This document shows, piece after piece, positions 28,534 through 36,183 of a DNA stretch of 64,000 nucleotides; the first letter of the stretch is position 1, and every line of letters begins with the position of its first letter. The DNA lies in assembly GCF_030719215.1 (NCBI RefSeq), contig NZ_CP120983.1, forward strand, positions 3,410,001-3,474,000. The letters are read 5' to 3'. The notes beneath the pieces are model-generated. The model was not told where the DNA came from, ran no database searches, and saw nothing but the letters and a program-made list of their open reading frames with translations. Made by a program: the position numbers and the translations under genes. The stretch is from Streptomyces sp. Alt3. Lineage in GTDB: Bacteria; Actinomycetota; Actinomycetes; Streptomycetales; Streptomycetaceae.

Positions 28534-29394
28534 ATGAGCATCGTCGTCACCGGAGCCACCGGCCTGCTCGGCCGCCTCGTCATCGAGAGGCTGCTCGCCA
28601 CGGTCACCGCCGAGTCGGTCGCGGCGGTCGTCCGCGACAAGGAGAAGGCCGCACCGTTCGCAGCCCGGGGCGTGGAGCTCCGGGTCGCCGACTACGACCG
28701 GCCCGAGACCCTGACCGACGCGTTCCGCGCCGGTGACCGGGTGCTGCTGATCTCGGCGAACGAGGTCGGCAGGCGCGTGCCCCAGCACACCGCCGTGATC
28801 GACGCCGCCAAGGCGGCGGGCGTGGCGCAGCTCGCGTACACGGGCGTACTGGGCGGACCGGACGCGGACTTCCAGCTGGCCGCCGAGCACAAGGTGACCG
28901 AACAGCTGATCCTGGACTCCGGCCTCCCCCACACCTTCCTGCGCAACGGCTGGTACACCGAGAACTACACCGCGAACCTGGCACCCGTCCTCGAGCACGG
29001 CGCAGTCGTCGCGAACGCGGGCGAGGGGCGCGTCGCCTCCGCCACGCGGGCCGACTACGCGGACGCCGCCGCCGCCGTACTGACCGGCGACGGGCACCTC
29101 GGGGCCACGTACGAGCTGAGCGGTGACGTGGCCTGGTCGCTGGCCGAGTACGCCGCCGTGGTGGCCGAGGCGGCCGGCAAGGAGATCGTCTACAAGAACG
29201 TACCGGCCTCGGTGCACCAGGAGATCCTCACGGGAGCCGGGCTGCCCGAGGCCTTCGCCGCGATCCTGGTCGACGTGGACGAGGCCGCCGCGCGCGGCGC
29301 GCTCGCCGGGACGAGCGGCGACCTGGCCCGCCTGATCGGCCGGCCCACCACCCCTCTGGCCGACACGGTCGCCGCGGCGGTCGCAGCCGCCTGA
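28534..29394 (+). CDS. NmrA-type NAD(P)H:quinone oxidoreductase (QOR2-like)
   Basis: 286 residues. The Rossmann fold begins VVTGATGLLGRLVIERL; residues near 70 read RVLLISANEVGRRVPQH and later LPHTFLRNGWYTENY, a run typical of QOR2/YtfG quinone reductases. In Escherichia coli the homologue qorB stands next to the HxlR regulator gene ytfH, and the same divergent pairing is seen here. It likely reduces quinones or related electrophiles with NADPH in the cytosol. ATG 28534 has AGGAGG upstream. Confidence 0.9.
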   Translation: MSIVVTGATGLLGRLVIERLLATVTAESVAAVVRDKEKAAPFAARGVELRVADYDRPETLTDAFRAGDRVLLISANEVGRRVPQHTAVIDAAKAAGVAQLAYTGVLGGPDADFQLAAEHKVTEQLILDSGLPHTFLRNGWYTENYTANLAPVLEHGAVVANAGEGRVASATRADYADAAAAVLTGDGHLGATYELSGDVAWSLAEYAAVVAEAAGKEIVYKNVPASVHQEILTGAGLPEAFAAILVDVDEAAARGALAGTSGDLARLIGRPTTPLADTVAAAVAAA

Positions 29395-29542
29395 ACACGC
29401 GGCCCCGCGACGGCGACCACCCGAACGGGCACCCCGTCAGCTGTCACGACCGTTTCCGTGAGACGGCAATGACAGAGGACTCTTCCGGCGCTACCGTCGT
29501 GCAGTCGGCCGACCGCCGACGCCAGGAGCGCCGGGAGGGCCC

Positions 29543-30529
29543 GTGAAGGGGAAGAACGAGCAGCGGGCAGGCCTGCTGTACGGAATCGGTGCGTACGGGA
29601 TGTGGGGCCTCGTGCCCCTCTTCTGGCCGCTTCTCGAGCCGTCCGGAGCGGTGGAGATCCTCGCCCACCGGATGGTGTGGTCCCTGGGCGTCGTCGGCAT
29701 CGCCCTGCTGGTCCTGCGCCGCTGGGCGTGGATCGGCGAGCTGATACGGCAGCCCCGGCGACTGGGGCTGATAGCGGTCGCCGCGGCCGTGATCTCCGTG
29801 AACTGGGGCCTCTACATCTGGTCCGTGAACAACGGCCACGTCGTCGAGGCGTCGCTCGGCTACTTCATCAATCCGCTGGTGACGATCGCGATGGGCGTCC
29901 TGCTGCTCGGCGAGCGGCTGCGGCCCGCACAGTGGGCAGCGGTGGCCACCGGCTTCGCCGCGGTGCTCGTGCTGGCGATCGGCTACGGACAGCCGCCGTG
30001 GATCTCGCTGGTGCTGGCGTTCTCCTTCGCGACGTACGGCCTGGCGAAGAAGAAGGTCAACATGGGCGGCCTGGAGTCCCTGGCCGCCGAGACCGCCGTG
30101 CTGTTCGTGCCCGCGCTCGGCTTCCTGCTGTGGCTCGGAGCGAGCGGCGACGCGACGTTCCTGTCCGGGGGCGCGGGTCACGGGGCCCTTCTCGCCGCGA
30201 CGGGGCTCGTCACCGCGATCCCGCTGGTCTGCTTCGGCGCGGCGGCGATCCGGGTACCGCTGTCCGTCCTGGGCCTGCTGCAGTATCTGGCGCCCGTGTT
30301 CCAGTTCGCGCTCGGCATCCTGTACTTCCACGAGGCGATGCCGCCCGAGCGCTGGGCCGGCTTCGGACTGGTCTGGGTGGCGCTGGTCCTGCTCACCTGG
30401 GATGCCCTGCGGACGGCGCGGCGCACGAGGGCGGAGGCACTGCGTCTGGCGGTGCGGGCCGCGGAGGCCGCGGCACCCGTCGCGACGGGTGCCGCTTCGG
30501 ACCCGGACGCCAGCACTCCCGTCAAATAG
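29543..30529 (+). CDS. rarD: RarD-type EamA transporter
   Basis: 328 residues, ten hydrophobic helices arranged as two EamA halves. RarD marks include GIGAYGMWGLVPLFWPLL at residue 14, EILAHRMVWSLG, NWGLYIWSVNNGHVVEASLG and YFINPLVTIAMG, and near the end LGLLQYLAPVFQFALGI. It is an exporter of unknown substrate; chloramphenicol sensitivity gave the name. GTG 29543 is close behind GGGAGGG. Monocistronic. Confidence 0.92.
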   Translation: MKGKNEQRAGLLYGIGAYGMWGLVPLFWPLLEPSGAVEILAHRMVWSLGVVGIALLVLRRWAWIGELIRQPRRLGLIAVAAAVISVNWGLYIWSVNNGHVVEASLGYFINPLVTIAMGVLLLGERLRPAQWAAVATGFAAVLVLAIGYGQPPWISLVLAFSFATYGLAKKKVNMGGLESLAAETAVLFVPALGFLLWLGASGDATFLSGGAGHGALLAATGLVTAIPLVCFGAAAIRVPLSVLGLLQYLAPVFQFALGILYFHEAMPPERWAGFGLVWVALVLLTWDALRTARRTRAEALRLAVRAAEAAAPVATGAASDPDASTPVK

Positions 30530-30686
30530 GGTCCGGCCCGACGCCCATGTGGGGCTGATCTCCGACGCGGACGACCACGGTGCGGCACCGCGGTATCCGG
30601 ACCTGCCTGACGGGGTCCGGGAGGCGGACCGGATGCGTGGGGCAGGCATGGTGGACGGCACCCGCAAAGGCTGATTGAGTGCCCGG

Positions 30687-31136
30687 ATGGGGACGATCCT
30701 GAAGGGCATGAGGCACGTTCAGTGGCATGAGCTGCGCCATGCCCAGGGCTCCGCCTCCCAGGTCCCCGGGATGCTGTCGCGCATAGCCTGGGGCGACACC
30801 GAGTCCGCCGAGGACGCGCTGAGCGATCTGGGCCGGTGGATCGCCGCCCTGGCCGTGTTCGACGCGACGGTCGCCGCGGTGCCCTTCCTGTGGGAACTGG
30901 CCGCCATGGACACGGTGAAGGACCGCGCGGGGGTGCTCGGCCTGCTGGGGACCATCCTCGCCCACGGCCACGCGCACCACCCGGAGTGGACCAGGGACGC
31001 GCATCTCGCGGTCCTGGCCGGCCGGGCGACGGCCGAGCGGCTGGCCTCGGACGGCGACCCGGCGGTGAGCGCGGCGGCCGGAAAACTCCTCGTCGCGTGC
31101 GGCGAGCACGTCTGCCCGGCCTGCCCGCCCCGGTGA
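30687..31136 (+). CDS. Small helical protein of unknown function
   Basis: 149 residues from ATG 30687, all-helical by appearance, with paired helices reminiscent of HEAT-like repeats: VPGMLSRIAWGDTESAEDAL, then FDATVAAVPFLWELA. It ends in CGEHVCPACPP with three cysteines. I do not recognise a function; comparable short proteins are common in Streptomyces. The start is uncertain: TTG 30675, ATG 30687 and ATG 30708 are all in frame and none has a strong ribosome site. Confidence 0.65.
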   Translation: MGTILKGMRHVQWHELRHAQGSASQVPGMLSRIAWGDTESAEDALSDLGRWIAALAVFDATVAAVPFLWELAAMDTVKDRAGVLGLLGTILAHGHAHHPEWTRDAHLAVLAGRATAERLASDGDPAVSAAAGKLLVACGEHVCPACPPR

Positions 31137-31200
31137 CGGGCGGATCCGCCCCGGCGAGCCCGTTGCCGCAGTGGTCCGACAACCAGTACAAACGGTTTTC

Positions 31201-31650
31201 ATGACTCTGCACTGGAAGGTCGTCATCGATGCCACCGACCCGCACGCCCAGGCCGACTTCTGGGCCGAGACCCTCGGCTACGTCGTCGAGGACAACAGCG
31301 TCCTGATCGAGGAACTGCTCGCCGCGGGGATCGTGACCGAGGCCGCCACCGTCGAGCCCCATGGGCACCGTGCCTGGCGCGATCTCGCCGCGGTGCGGCA
31401 CCCGGACGATCCGTACGACGAGAAGAGCGGGACCGGCCTCGGGCGCCGGCTCCTCTTCCAGCGCGTACCGGAGCCCAAGACGGGGAAGAACCGCCTCCAC
31501 CTGGACGTGCACACCGCCCCCGGACAGCGGGAGGCCGAGGCGGAACGGCTGGTGGGGCTCGGCGCCGGCGTGCTGCGGACCGTCGAGGAGCCGGGCGGGT
31601 CGTGGCAGGTGCTCCTGGACCCGGAGGGCAACGAGTTCTGCGTCCACTGA
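31201..31650 (+). CDS. VOC-family (glyoxalase/bleomycin-resistance fold) protein
   Basis: 149 residues in two beta-alpha-beta-beta-beta modules. The first begins LHWKVVIDATDPHAQADFWAE, the second KNRLHLDVHTA and ends SWQVLLDPEGNEFCVH, the standard glyoxalase-like domain end. It is of the DUF-type single-domain class whose substrates are unknown. Possible metal ligands are His in HLDVH and Glu in GNEF. ATG 31201 follows the previous gene by 64 bp. Confidence 0.88.
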   Translation: MTLHWKVVIDATDPHAQADFWAETLGYVVEDNSVLIEELLAAGIVTEAATVEPHGHRAWRDLAAVRHPDDPYDEKSGTGLGRRLLFQRVPEPKTGKNRLHLDVHTAPGQREAEAERLVGLGAGVLRTVEEPGGSWQVLLDPEGNEFCVH

Positions 31651-31715
31651 GAGGGCGGACCGTCCCCGCAGGTCAGCGGCGTACGGCGGGAAGGCGATCT
31701 CTCTAGGCTGACCAC

Positions 31716-32525
31716 ATGTTCACGCCACCCGCCGCATACACCCTGGTCGCCACGGATCTGGACGGCACGCTGCTGCGTTCCGACGACACCGTGAGCCCTC
31801 GCTCCCGCGCGGCCCTCACCCGGGCCGCGTCGGCCGGAGCACAGCACCTGATCGTCACGGGCCGCGCGGTACCCGGCATACGCGCCCTGCTCGCGGACCT
31901 CGGCTACGACGGCCTCGCGGTCTGCGGGCAGGGCGCGCAGGTGTACGACGCCGGGTCGGCCCGCATGCTGAGCTCGGTGACCCTGGACCGGGACCTGGCC
32001 GATGCCGCGCTCGGCAAGATCGAGGCCGAGGTGGGCCAGGTGTTCGCCGCCGTGGACCAGGACGGCCCCGACGGCCGGACCCTCATCGAGCCCGGTTACC
32101 GCATGCCTCACCCCTCGCTCCCGGCGCAGCGGGCCGGGAGGCGTGCGGAGCTGTGGGCCGCGCCGGTCATCAAGGTCCTGATACGTCATCCCGCGCTCAC
32201 GGACGACGAACTGGCCGCTGCCGCCCGTGGGGCCGTGGGCGACCTGGCGTCCGTCACGATGGCGGGCCCGGGAACGGTGGAGCTGGCGCCGTACGGCGTG
32301 GACAAGGGCACCGGGGTCTCGCTGGCCGCCGGGCTGCTGGGGCACGACCTCGCGGGGGCGGTTGCGTTCGGGGACATGCCCAACGACCTGCCGATGTTCC
32401 GCCTCTCGGGACACCGGGTGGCGATGGCCGGCGCACACCCGGAACTGCGGGCGGAGGCCGACGAGATCACCCTCTCGAACGAGGAGGACGGCGTCGCCGC
32501 GGTCCTGGAGCGGCTGTTCGCCTGA
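31716..32525 (+). CDS. Cof-type HAD-superfamily phosphatase
   Basis: 269 residues. Motif I is VATDLDGTLLRSD (nucleophile Asp15), motif II VTGRA, motif III lysine region GVDKGTGVSLAAG, motif IV FGDMPNDLPMF. A type IIB cap lies between motifs II and III. It should hydrolyse small phosphorylated metabolites such as sugar phosphates or flavin phosphates; the substrate is unknown. Cytosolic. ATG 31716 starts at the family N-terminus. Confidence 0.92.
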   Translation: MFTPPAAYTLVATDLDGTLLRSDDTVSPRSRAALTRAASAGAQHLIVTGRAVPGIRALLADLGYDGLAVCGQGAQVYDAGSARMLSSVTLDRDLADAALGKIEAEVGQVFAAVDQDGPDGRTLIEPGYRMPHPSLPAQRAGRRAELWAAPVIKVLIRHPALTDDELAAAARGAVGDLASVTMAGPGTVELAPYGVDKGTGVSLAAGLLGHDLAGAVAFGDMPNDLPMFRLSGHRVAMAGAHPELRAEADEITLSNEEDGVAAVLERLFA

Positions 32526-32578
32526 GCTCACCCGGCAGCGGCGCGGTGCGTCGTCCGAAAAACGACTCCCCCGAGTTC

Positions 32579-32624
32579 TATGCATGTGCATAAGATGCGT
32601 ACGCGTGTAAAAGTCGTACGCATC
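32579..32624. promoter_or_regulatory. Twin palindromes upstream of the flavodoxin-fold reductase
   Basis: TATGCATGTGCATA (32579-32592) is a palindrome with 6-bp arms. Immediately after it GATGCGTACG (32594-32603) and CGTACGCATC (32615-32624) are perfect 10-bp arms with an 11-bp spacer. They end 17 bp before the GTG start of the reductase gene, where a bound repressor would block transcription. Confidence 0.65.
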
Positions 32625-32641
32625 CAACTGGGGAGCCCACC

Positions 32642-33187
32642 GTGACCGCACGCTCTTTCCTGTTCCTGCTCGGCAGCAGCCGCGCCGACGGCAACACCGA
32701 GACGCTGGCCCGGCTGGCGGCCGAGCAGCTTCCGGCCGGCGCTGAACAGCGCTGGCTGGACCTGCGGGACCTCCCGCTGCCCGACTACGAGGACCGGCGG
32801 CACTCGGACGGCCACCCGGCCCCCGACGGCCACGCCACGACCCTCCTGGAGGCCACGCTCGCCGCCACCGACGTGGTCATCGCGTCGCCGCTGTACTGGT
32901 ACGCGGTCTCCACCCCCACCAAGCGCTACCTGGACCACTGGACAGGATGGCTGGAGACCCCCGGGACCGACTTCCAGCGGCGGATGGCGGGGAAGACCCT
33001 GTGGGGGGTCACCGCCCTGGCGGACGAGGACCCCGCGGTCGCCGAACCCCTTGCCGGGACCCTGCGGAATTCGGCGCGCTACCTCGGGATGCGATGGGGC
33101 GGGGTGCTGCTGGGCAACGGCAGCAAGCCCGGCGACGTACTGTCCGACACCGGGGCCACGGCCCGGGCGAAGGACTTCTTCAGCTGA
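32642..33187 (+). CDS. NAD(P)H-dependent FMN reductase-like oxidoreductase
   Basis: 181 residues of the flavodoxin-like fold. The phosphate-binding loop is LLGSSRADGNTET, the isoalloxazine loop SPLYWYAVSTPTKRYLD, and GKTLWGVTALAD forms strand 4. These enzymes use FMN to reduce quinones, nitro compounds or flavin. GTG 32642 is followed directly by the fold. Its 3' end overlaps the convergent TetR gene by eight bases, and two palindromes lie in its promoter region, so the TetR protein is a reasonable candidate regulator. Confidence 0.88.
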   Translation: MTARSFLFLLGSSRADGNTETLARLAAEQLPAGAEQRWLDLRDLPLPDYEDRRHSDGHPAPDGHATTLLEATLAATDVVIASPLYWYAVSTPTKRYLDHWTGWLETPGTDFQRRMAGKTLWGVTALADEDPAVAEPLAGTLRNSARYLGMRWGGVLLGNGSKPGDVLSDTGATARAKDFFS

Positions 33188-33899
33188 CGCGCCCCGGCGC
33201 GGGGGCACCCCCCACCGGCGGACCGTCGCCCTCCCCGTCCGCCGGAGCGCCCCGGTCCGCCTGAGAGCCCCCGTCCGCCGGAGCGCGCCCGGCCGGCAGG
33301 GACCCGGCGGGCAGGGGCCCGGCGGACAGGGACCGCAGCACATGGGCCACCAGCGCGGCGACCGTCGCCTCGTCCTGGGCCGGCTTCCGCAGCACGTGGC
33401 GGTAGTAGACCGGGCCGTAGAGCATCTCCACCGTGAGCCGCAGGTCGGCGCCCTCCGGGATCTGCCCCTGCTCCTGGGCCCGGCGCAGGCGCTCCACGGC
33501 CGCCTCGACGCGTGGGCCGACGAGCTGCTCGCGAACAGCCCTGGCGAGGTCGTCGTCGTGGTGCATCTCCGAAAGGATCCCGGCGTAGGCGGGGCCGTAC
33601 GGCGGCGTGGAGATCAGCTTCACGAGCCCGTTGACGTGCGTGCGCAGGTCGGCCTCGATCTCGCCGGTGTCGACGAACGGCGTGGCGCCGGCGAGCATGC
33701 CGGCGAAGGCCTCCAGCATCACCGCACCCTTGGACGGCCACCAGCGGTAGATCGTCTTCTTGCTCACGCCCGCGCGGGCGGCGATCGCCTCGACCGTGAC
33801 CCGGCCGTATCCCTTCTCCGTACAGAGCTCCAGGGCGGCCTCCAGCGTCGCCCGTCGTGACCTCTCGCTGCGACGCACGGAACTCGGCGATGTGATCAT
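33180..33899 (-). CDS. TetR/AcrR-family transcriptional regulator
   Basis: 239 residues. The N-terminal helix-turn-helix is GYGRVTVEAIAARAGVSKKT followed by IYRWWPSKGAVM. The ligand-binding half has YAGILSEMHHDDDLARAV and MLYGPVYYRHVLR. The last 45 residues are Ala/Gly/Pro/Asp low complexity. ATG 33899 begins MITSPSSVRRSERS. It is convergent with the flavin reductase gene (8-bp overlap). An inverted repeat 78-106 bp upstream may be an operator. Confidence 0.9.
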   Translation of the reverse strand: MITSPSSVRRSERSRRATLEAALELCTEKGYGRVTVEAIAARAGVSKKTIYRWWPSKGAVMLEAFAGMLAGATPFVDTGEIEADLRTHVNGLVKLISTPPYGPAYAGILSEMHHDDDLARAVREQLVGPRVEAAVERLRRAQEQGQIPEGADLRLTVEMLYGPVYYRHVLRKPAQDEATVAALVAHVLRSLSAGPLPAGSLPAGRAPADGGSQADRGAPADGEGDGPPVGGAPAPGRVS

Positions 33900-33976
33900 T
33901 CGGTGAGCATAGGGGGATTCTGCCCACCGCTTATTGACAGGTCGTCGCCAAAAGTCGAACAATGACCAGGCTGGAA

Positions 33977-34005
33977 ACGGAACGTACCGTGTCGTGACGT
34001 TCCGT
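33977..34005. promoter_or_regulatory. Inverted repeat between the TetR gene and the ABC operon
   Basis: ACGGAACGT and ACGTTCCGT are perfect 9-bp arms separated by 11 bp. It lies 78 bp upstream of the TetR gene and 91 bp beyond the end of the ABC permease gene. The spacing resembles the palindrome at 32594-32624, but the sequence differs. Confidence 0.45.
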
Positions 34006-34095
34006 GCAGCACACCGTTCGTGCCGTTCGTGCCGCGACGAGCCGATCGGGGGACGGCTCGACCGGCCGACGGTACGGACGGCCGGTGCCGGCCCC

Positions 34096-34983
34096 TCAGA
34101 CGCTGATGTCCTTCGTGGTGAGGCGCGCCCAGGCCGCAGAGCCGAACACCGCCGCGTACAGGGCCTGCAGGCCCAGGTTCCTGACCAGCTCGTCCCAGTA
34201 GACCGGCTCACGCAGCAGGTCCGTGAAGGACAGCCAGTAGTGCGGGAAGAGATACGGGTGGATCGCGTCGAGCTGCGGCATCGTGTCCAGGATCTGCACG
34301 GTGATCAGCACCCCGACGGTGGCGGCCATCGCCGCGATCCCGCTGTTGGTGAGGGTCGAGACGAAGAGGCCCAGTGCCGCGAAGCCGACGAGGGACGCCG
34401 CCACGGCGACCGCGACGAACAGGGCCCGCAGGAGTCCCTCGCCGAAGCCGATCCGTGTCCCCGAGATCGTCGTGACCTCACCGACGGGGAAGAGCAGCGC
34501 CCCCGCCGCGAGCGCCGAGACCGCCACGACCAGGGTGGCGGCCAGGCAGAACACCAGCACGGACACGTACTTGGTGAGCAGCAGCCGGGTGCGGCCCGCC
34601 GGTGCGACCAGCAGGTATCGCAGCGTCCCGCCGCTCGCCTCGCCCGCGACGGAGTCCCCCGCGATGACGCCGACGGCCATCGGGAGGAAGACCGGAAGTG
34701 TCGCGGAGAGCGCCGCGAAGACCAGGAACAGACCGTTGTTGGTGATCTGGGAGAGGAAGGCGGGGCCGCCCCCGCCGCCGGGCCCGCCCCGCGAGCCGTC
34801 GCCCGTCTCGATCCGCACGGCGATCCCGATGAGGACGGGAACGGCCGCCAGCACTCCGAGCAGGGCCAGGGTGCGCCGGCGGCGGAACATGACGGCCAGC
34901 TCGGAGCGGAGGATCCCGAGGGTCCACAGCGCACGGCGCGGTGCGCGGGGCACGGCGAGCGGGGTGAGTTCAGCCTGCGACAT
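34096..34983 (-). CDS. ABC transporter permease (ABC-2 type)
   Basis: 295 residues with about six membrane helices. After a cytosolic start, LRSELAVMFRRRRTLALLGVL enters the membrane; a Gly-rich loop follows, then SATLPVFLPMAVGVIAGDSV and SGGTLRYLLVAPAGRTRLLL, typical of ABC-2 exporters. It pairs with the ATPase gene upstream, overlapping by 14 bp. ATG 34983 has GGAGAGGG seven bases upstream. Substrate unknown. Confidence 0.9.
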   Translation of the reverse strand: MSQAELTPLAVPRAPRRALWTLGILRSELAVMFRRRRTLALLGVLAAVPVLIGIAVRIETGDGSRGGPGGGGGPAFLSQITNNGLFLVFAALSATLPVFLPMAVGVIAGDSVAGEASGGTLRYLLVAPAGRTRLLLTKYVSVLVFCLAATLVVAVSALAAGALLFPVGEVTTISGTRIGFGEGLLRALFVAVAVAASLVGFAALGLFVSTLTNSGIAAMAATVGVLITVQILDTMPQLDAIHPYLFPHYWLSFTDLLREPVYWDELVRNLGLQALYAAVFGSAAWARLTTKDISV

Positions 34984-35965
34984 CGAATCCCTCTCCGGTG
35001 AGTGCGACGAAGGCGTCCTCCAGCGAGGCCCTCTCGACGCCGAAGGCGCGTACCCGGACACCGCCGCGCACCAGGGCGGCGTTGAGGTCCGCGAGCTCCA
35101 CCTCGCCCGGTGGCGCGTCGGCGCTCACCCGCTCCCCCTCGGTAACGAGGCCCGTCGCCCCGTGCGCGGCGAGGATGCCGGCCGCGGCCCCCGGGTCGGG
35201 GGTGGTCACGGCGAGCCGTCCCCGGGCTCCCGCCGCGAGGGCGACGACCGGGCCCTGGACGAGGAGCCGGCCGCGGGCCATCACGGCCGCGTGGGTGCAG
35301 ACCTGTTCGATCTCGTCGAGCAGATGGGAGGAGAGGAAGACGGTGGTGCCCTCGGCCGCGAGCTCCCGTACCAGGGAGCGGATCTCGCGCATGCCCTGCG
35401 GGTCGAGGCCGTTGGTCGGTTCGTCCAGCACGAGCAGCCGGCGCGGCTGGAGGAGCGCGGCGGCCAGCCCGAGGCGCTGCTTCATCCCGAGCGAGTACGC
35501 CTTGGCCTTCTTGCCCGCCGCCGCTGCGAGCCCGACGCGGTCCAGCGCGGCGGCGACCCGTACGCGCCGGGTGCGCGGATCGGAGGTCGGGTCGGCGGAG
35601 TCGAAGCGCGCGAGGTTGTCGCGGCCCGTCAGGAACCCGTACGGCGCGGGTCCTTCGATGAGCGTGCCGACCTGGGGCAGCACCGTGCGGGCGGCGGCCG
35701 GCATGGGGCGGCCGAGGACATGTGCGGTGCCGGAGGTCGGGGCGATGAGCCCCATGAGCATCCGGATGGTGGTGGTCTTGCCGGAGCCGTTTGGCCCGAG
35801 GAAGCCGAAGACGCTTCCGGACGGGACGGTGAGGTCGAGTCCGTCGACGGCCAACTGCCCGCCCCGGTAGCGCTTGGTGAGCCCGCGCGTCTCGATCACC
35901 GTGCCGCGTCCCGGCTCTCCCGGCTCCGCCTCGGGCCCCGCCGCCGCGGCCGCTGTGTCGGTCAT
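34970..35965 (-). CDS. ABC transporter ATP-binding protein
   Basis: 331 residues. Walker A is FLGPNGSGKTTTIRML, the signature is YSLGMKQRLGLAAALL, Walker B is LLVLDEPTNGLDPQG, and the H loop is SSHLLDEI. The C-terminal 90 residues form the extra domain usual in ABC-2 drug/antibiotic exporters. ATG 35965 has GGGAG five bases upstream; GTG 35971 is an alternative. It energises the permease at 34096-34983. Confidence 0.93.
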   Translation of the reverse strand: MTDTAAAAAGPEAEPGEPGRGTVIETRGLTKRYRGGQLAVDGLDLTVPSGSVFGFLGPNGSGKTTTIRMLMGLIAPTSGTAHVLGRPMPAAARTVLPQVGTLIEGPAPYGFLTGRDNLARFDSADPTSDPRTRRVRVAAALDRVGLAAAAGKKAKAYSLGMKQRLGLAAALLQPRRLLVLDEPTNGLDPQGMREIRSLVRELAAEGTTVFLSSHLLDEIEQVCTHAAVMARGRLLVQGPVVALAAGARGRLAVTTPDPGAAAGILAAHGATGLVTEGERVSADAPPGEVELADLNAALVRGGVRVRAFGVERASLEDAFVALTGEGFDVAG

Positions 35966-36075
35966 GCGCACTCCCGGTCCTGTCCCGCCGTGTCCGGCGC
36001 CCCGTGCCGGACGAGGCTGCCTGCCGCACGAACCGCCCCGCCGTACGGAGCGTACGACGGGGCGGGGCGTGAGCT

Positions 36076-36183
36076 GCGTCCTGCTCGGCGGTGTCGGCCG
36101 CCTTCACCGGTGCGTCCTGCTCGGCCGTGTCGGCCGCGTACACCAGCGCGTCCTACTCGGCCGTGTCGGCCGCCTTCACCAGC
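36076..36183 (-). repeat. Three in-frame 36-bp tandem repeats at the 3' end of the LolA-like gene
   Basis: Units at 36076-36111, 36112-36147 and 36148-36183 differ at only a few bases. On the minus strand each encodes a version of DALVKAADTAE followed by a Gln codon. In the gene-proximal unit that codon is TAG, which ends the gene at 36153; the other two units have CAG and stay in frame. Confidence 0.92.

Noticed and set aside
34305..36143. 612-codon minus-strand frame starting in the 36-bp repeats
   Set aside because: It continues the LolA-like frame past its stop but then runs out of phase through the ABC ATPase gene with Arg/Pro-rich sequence. Only the repeat part is interesting.
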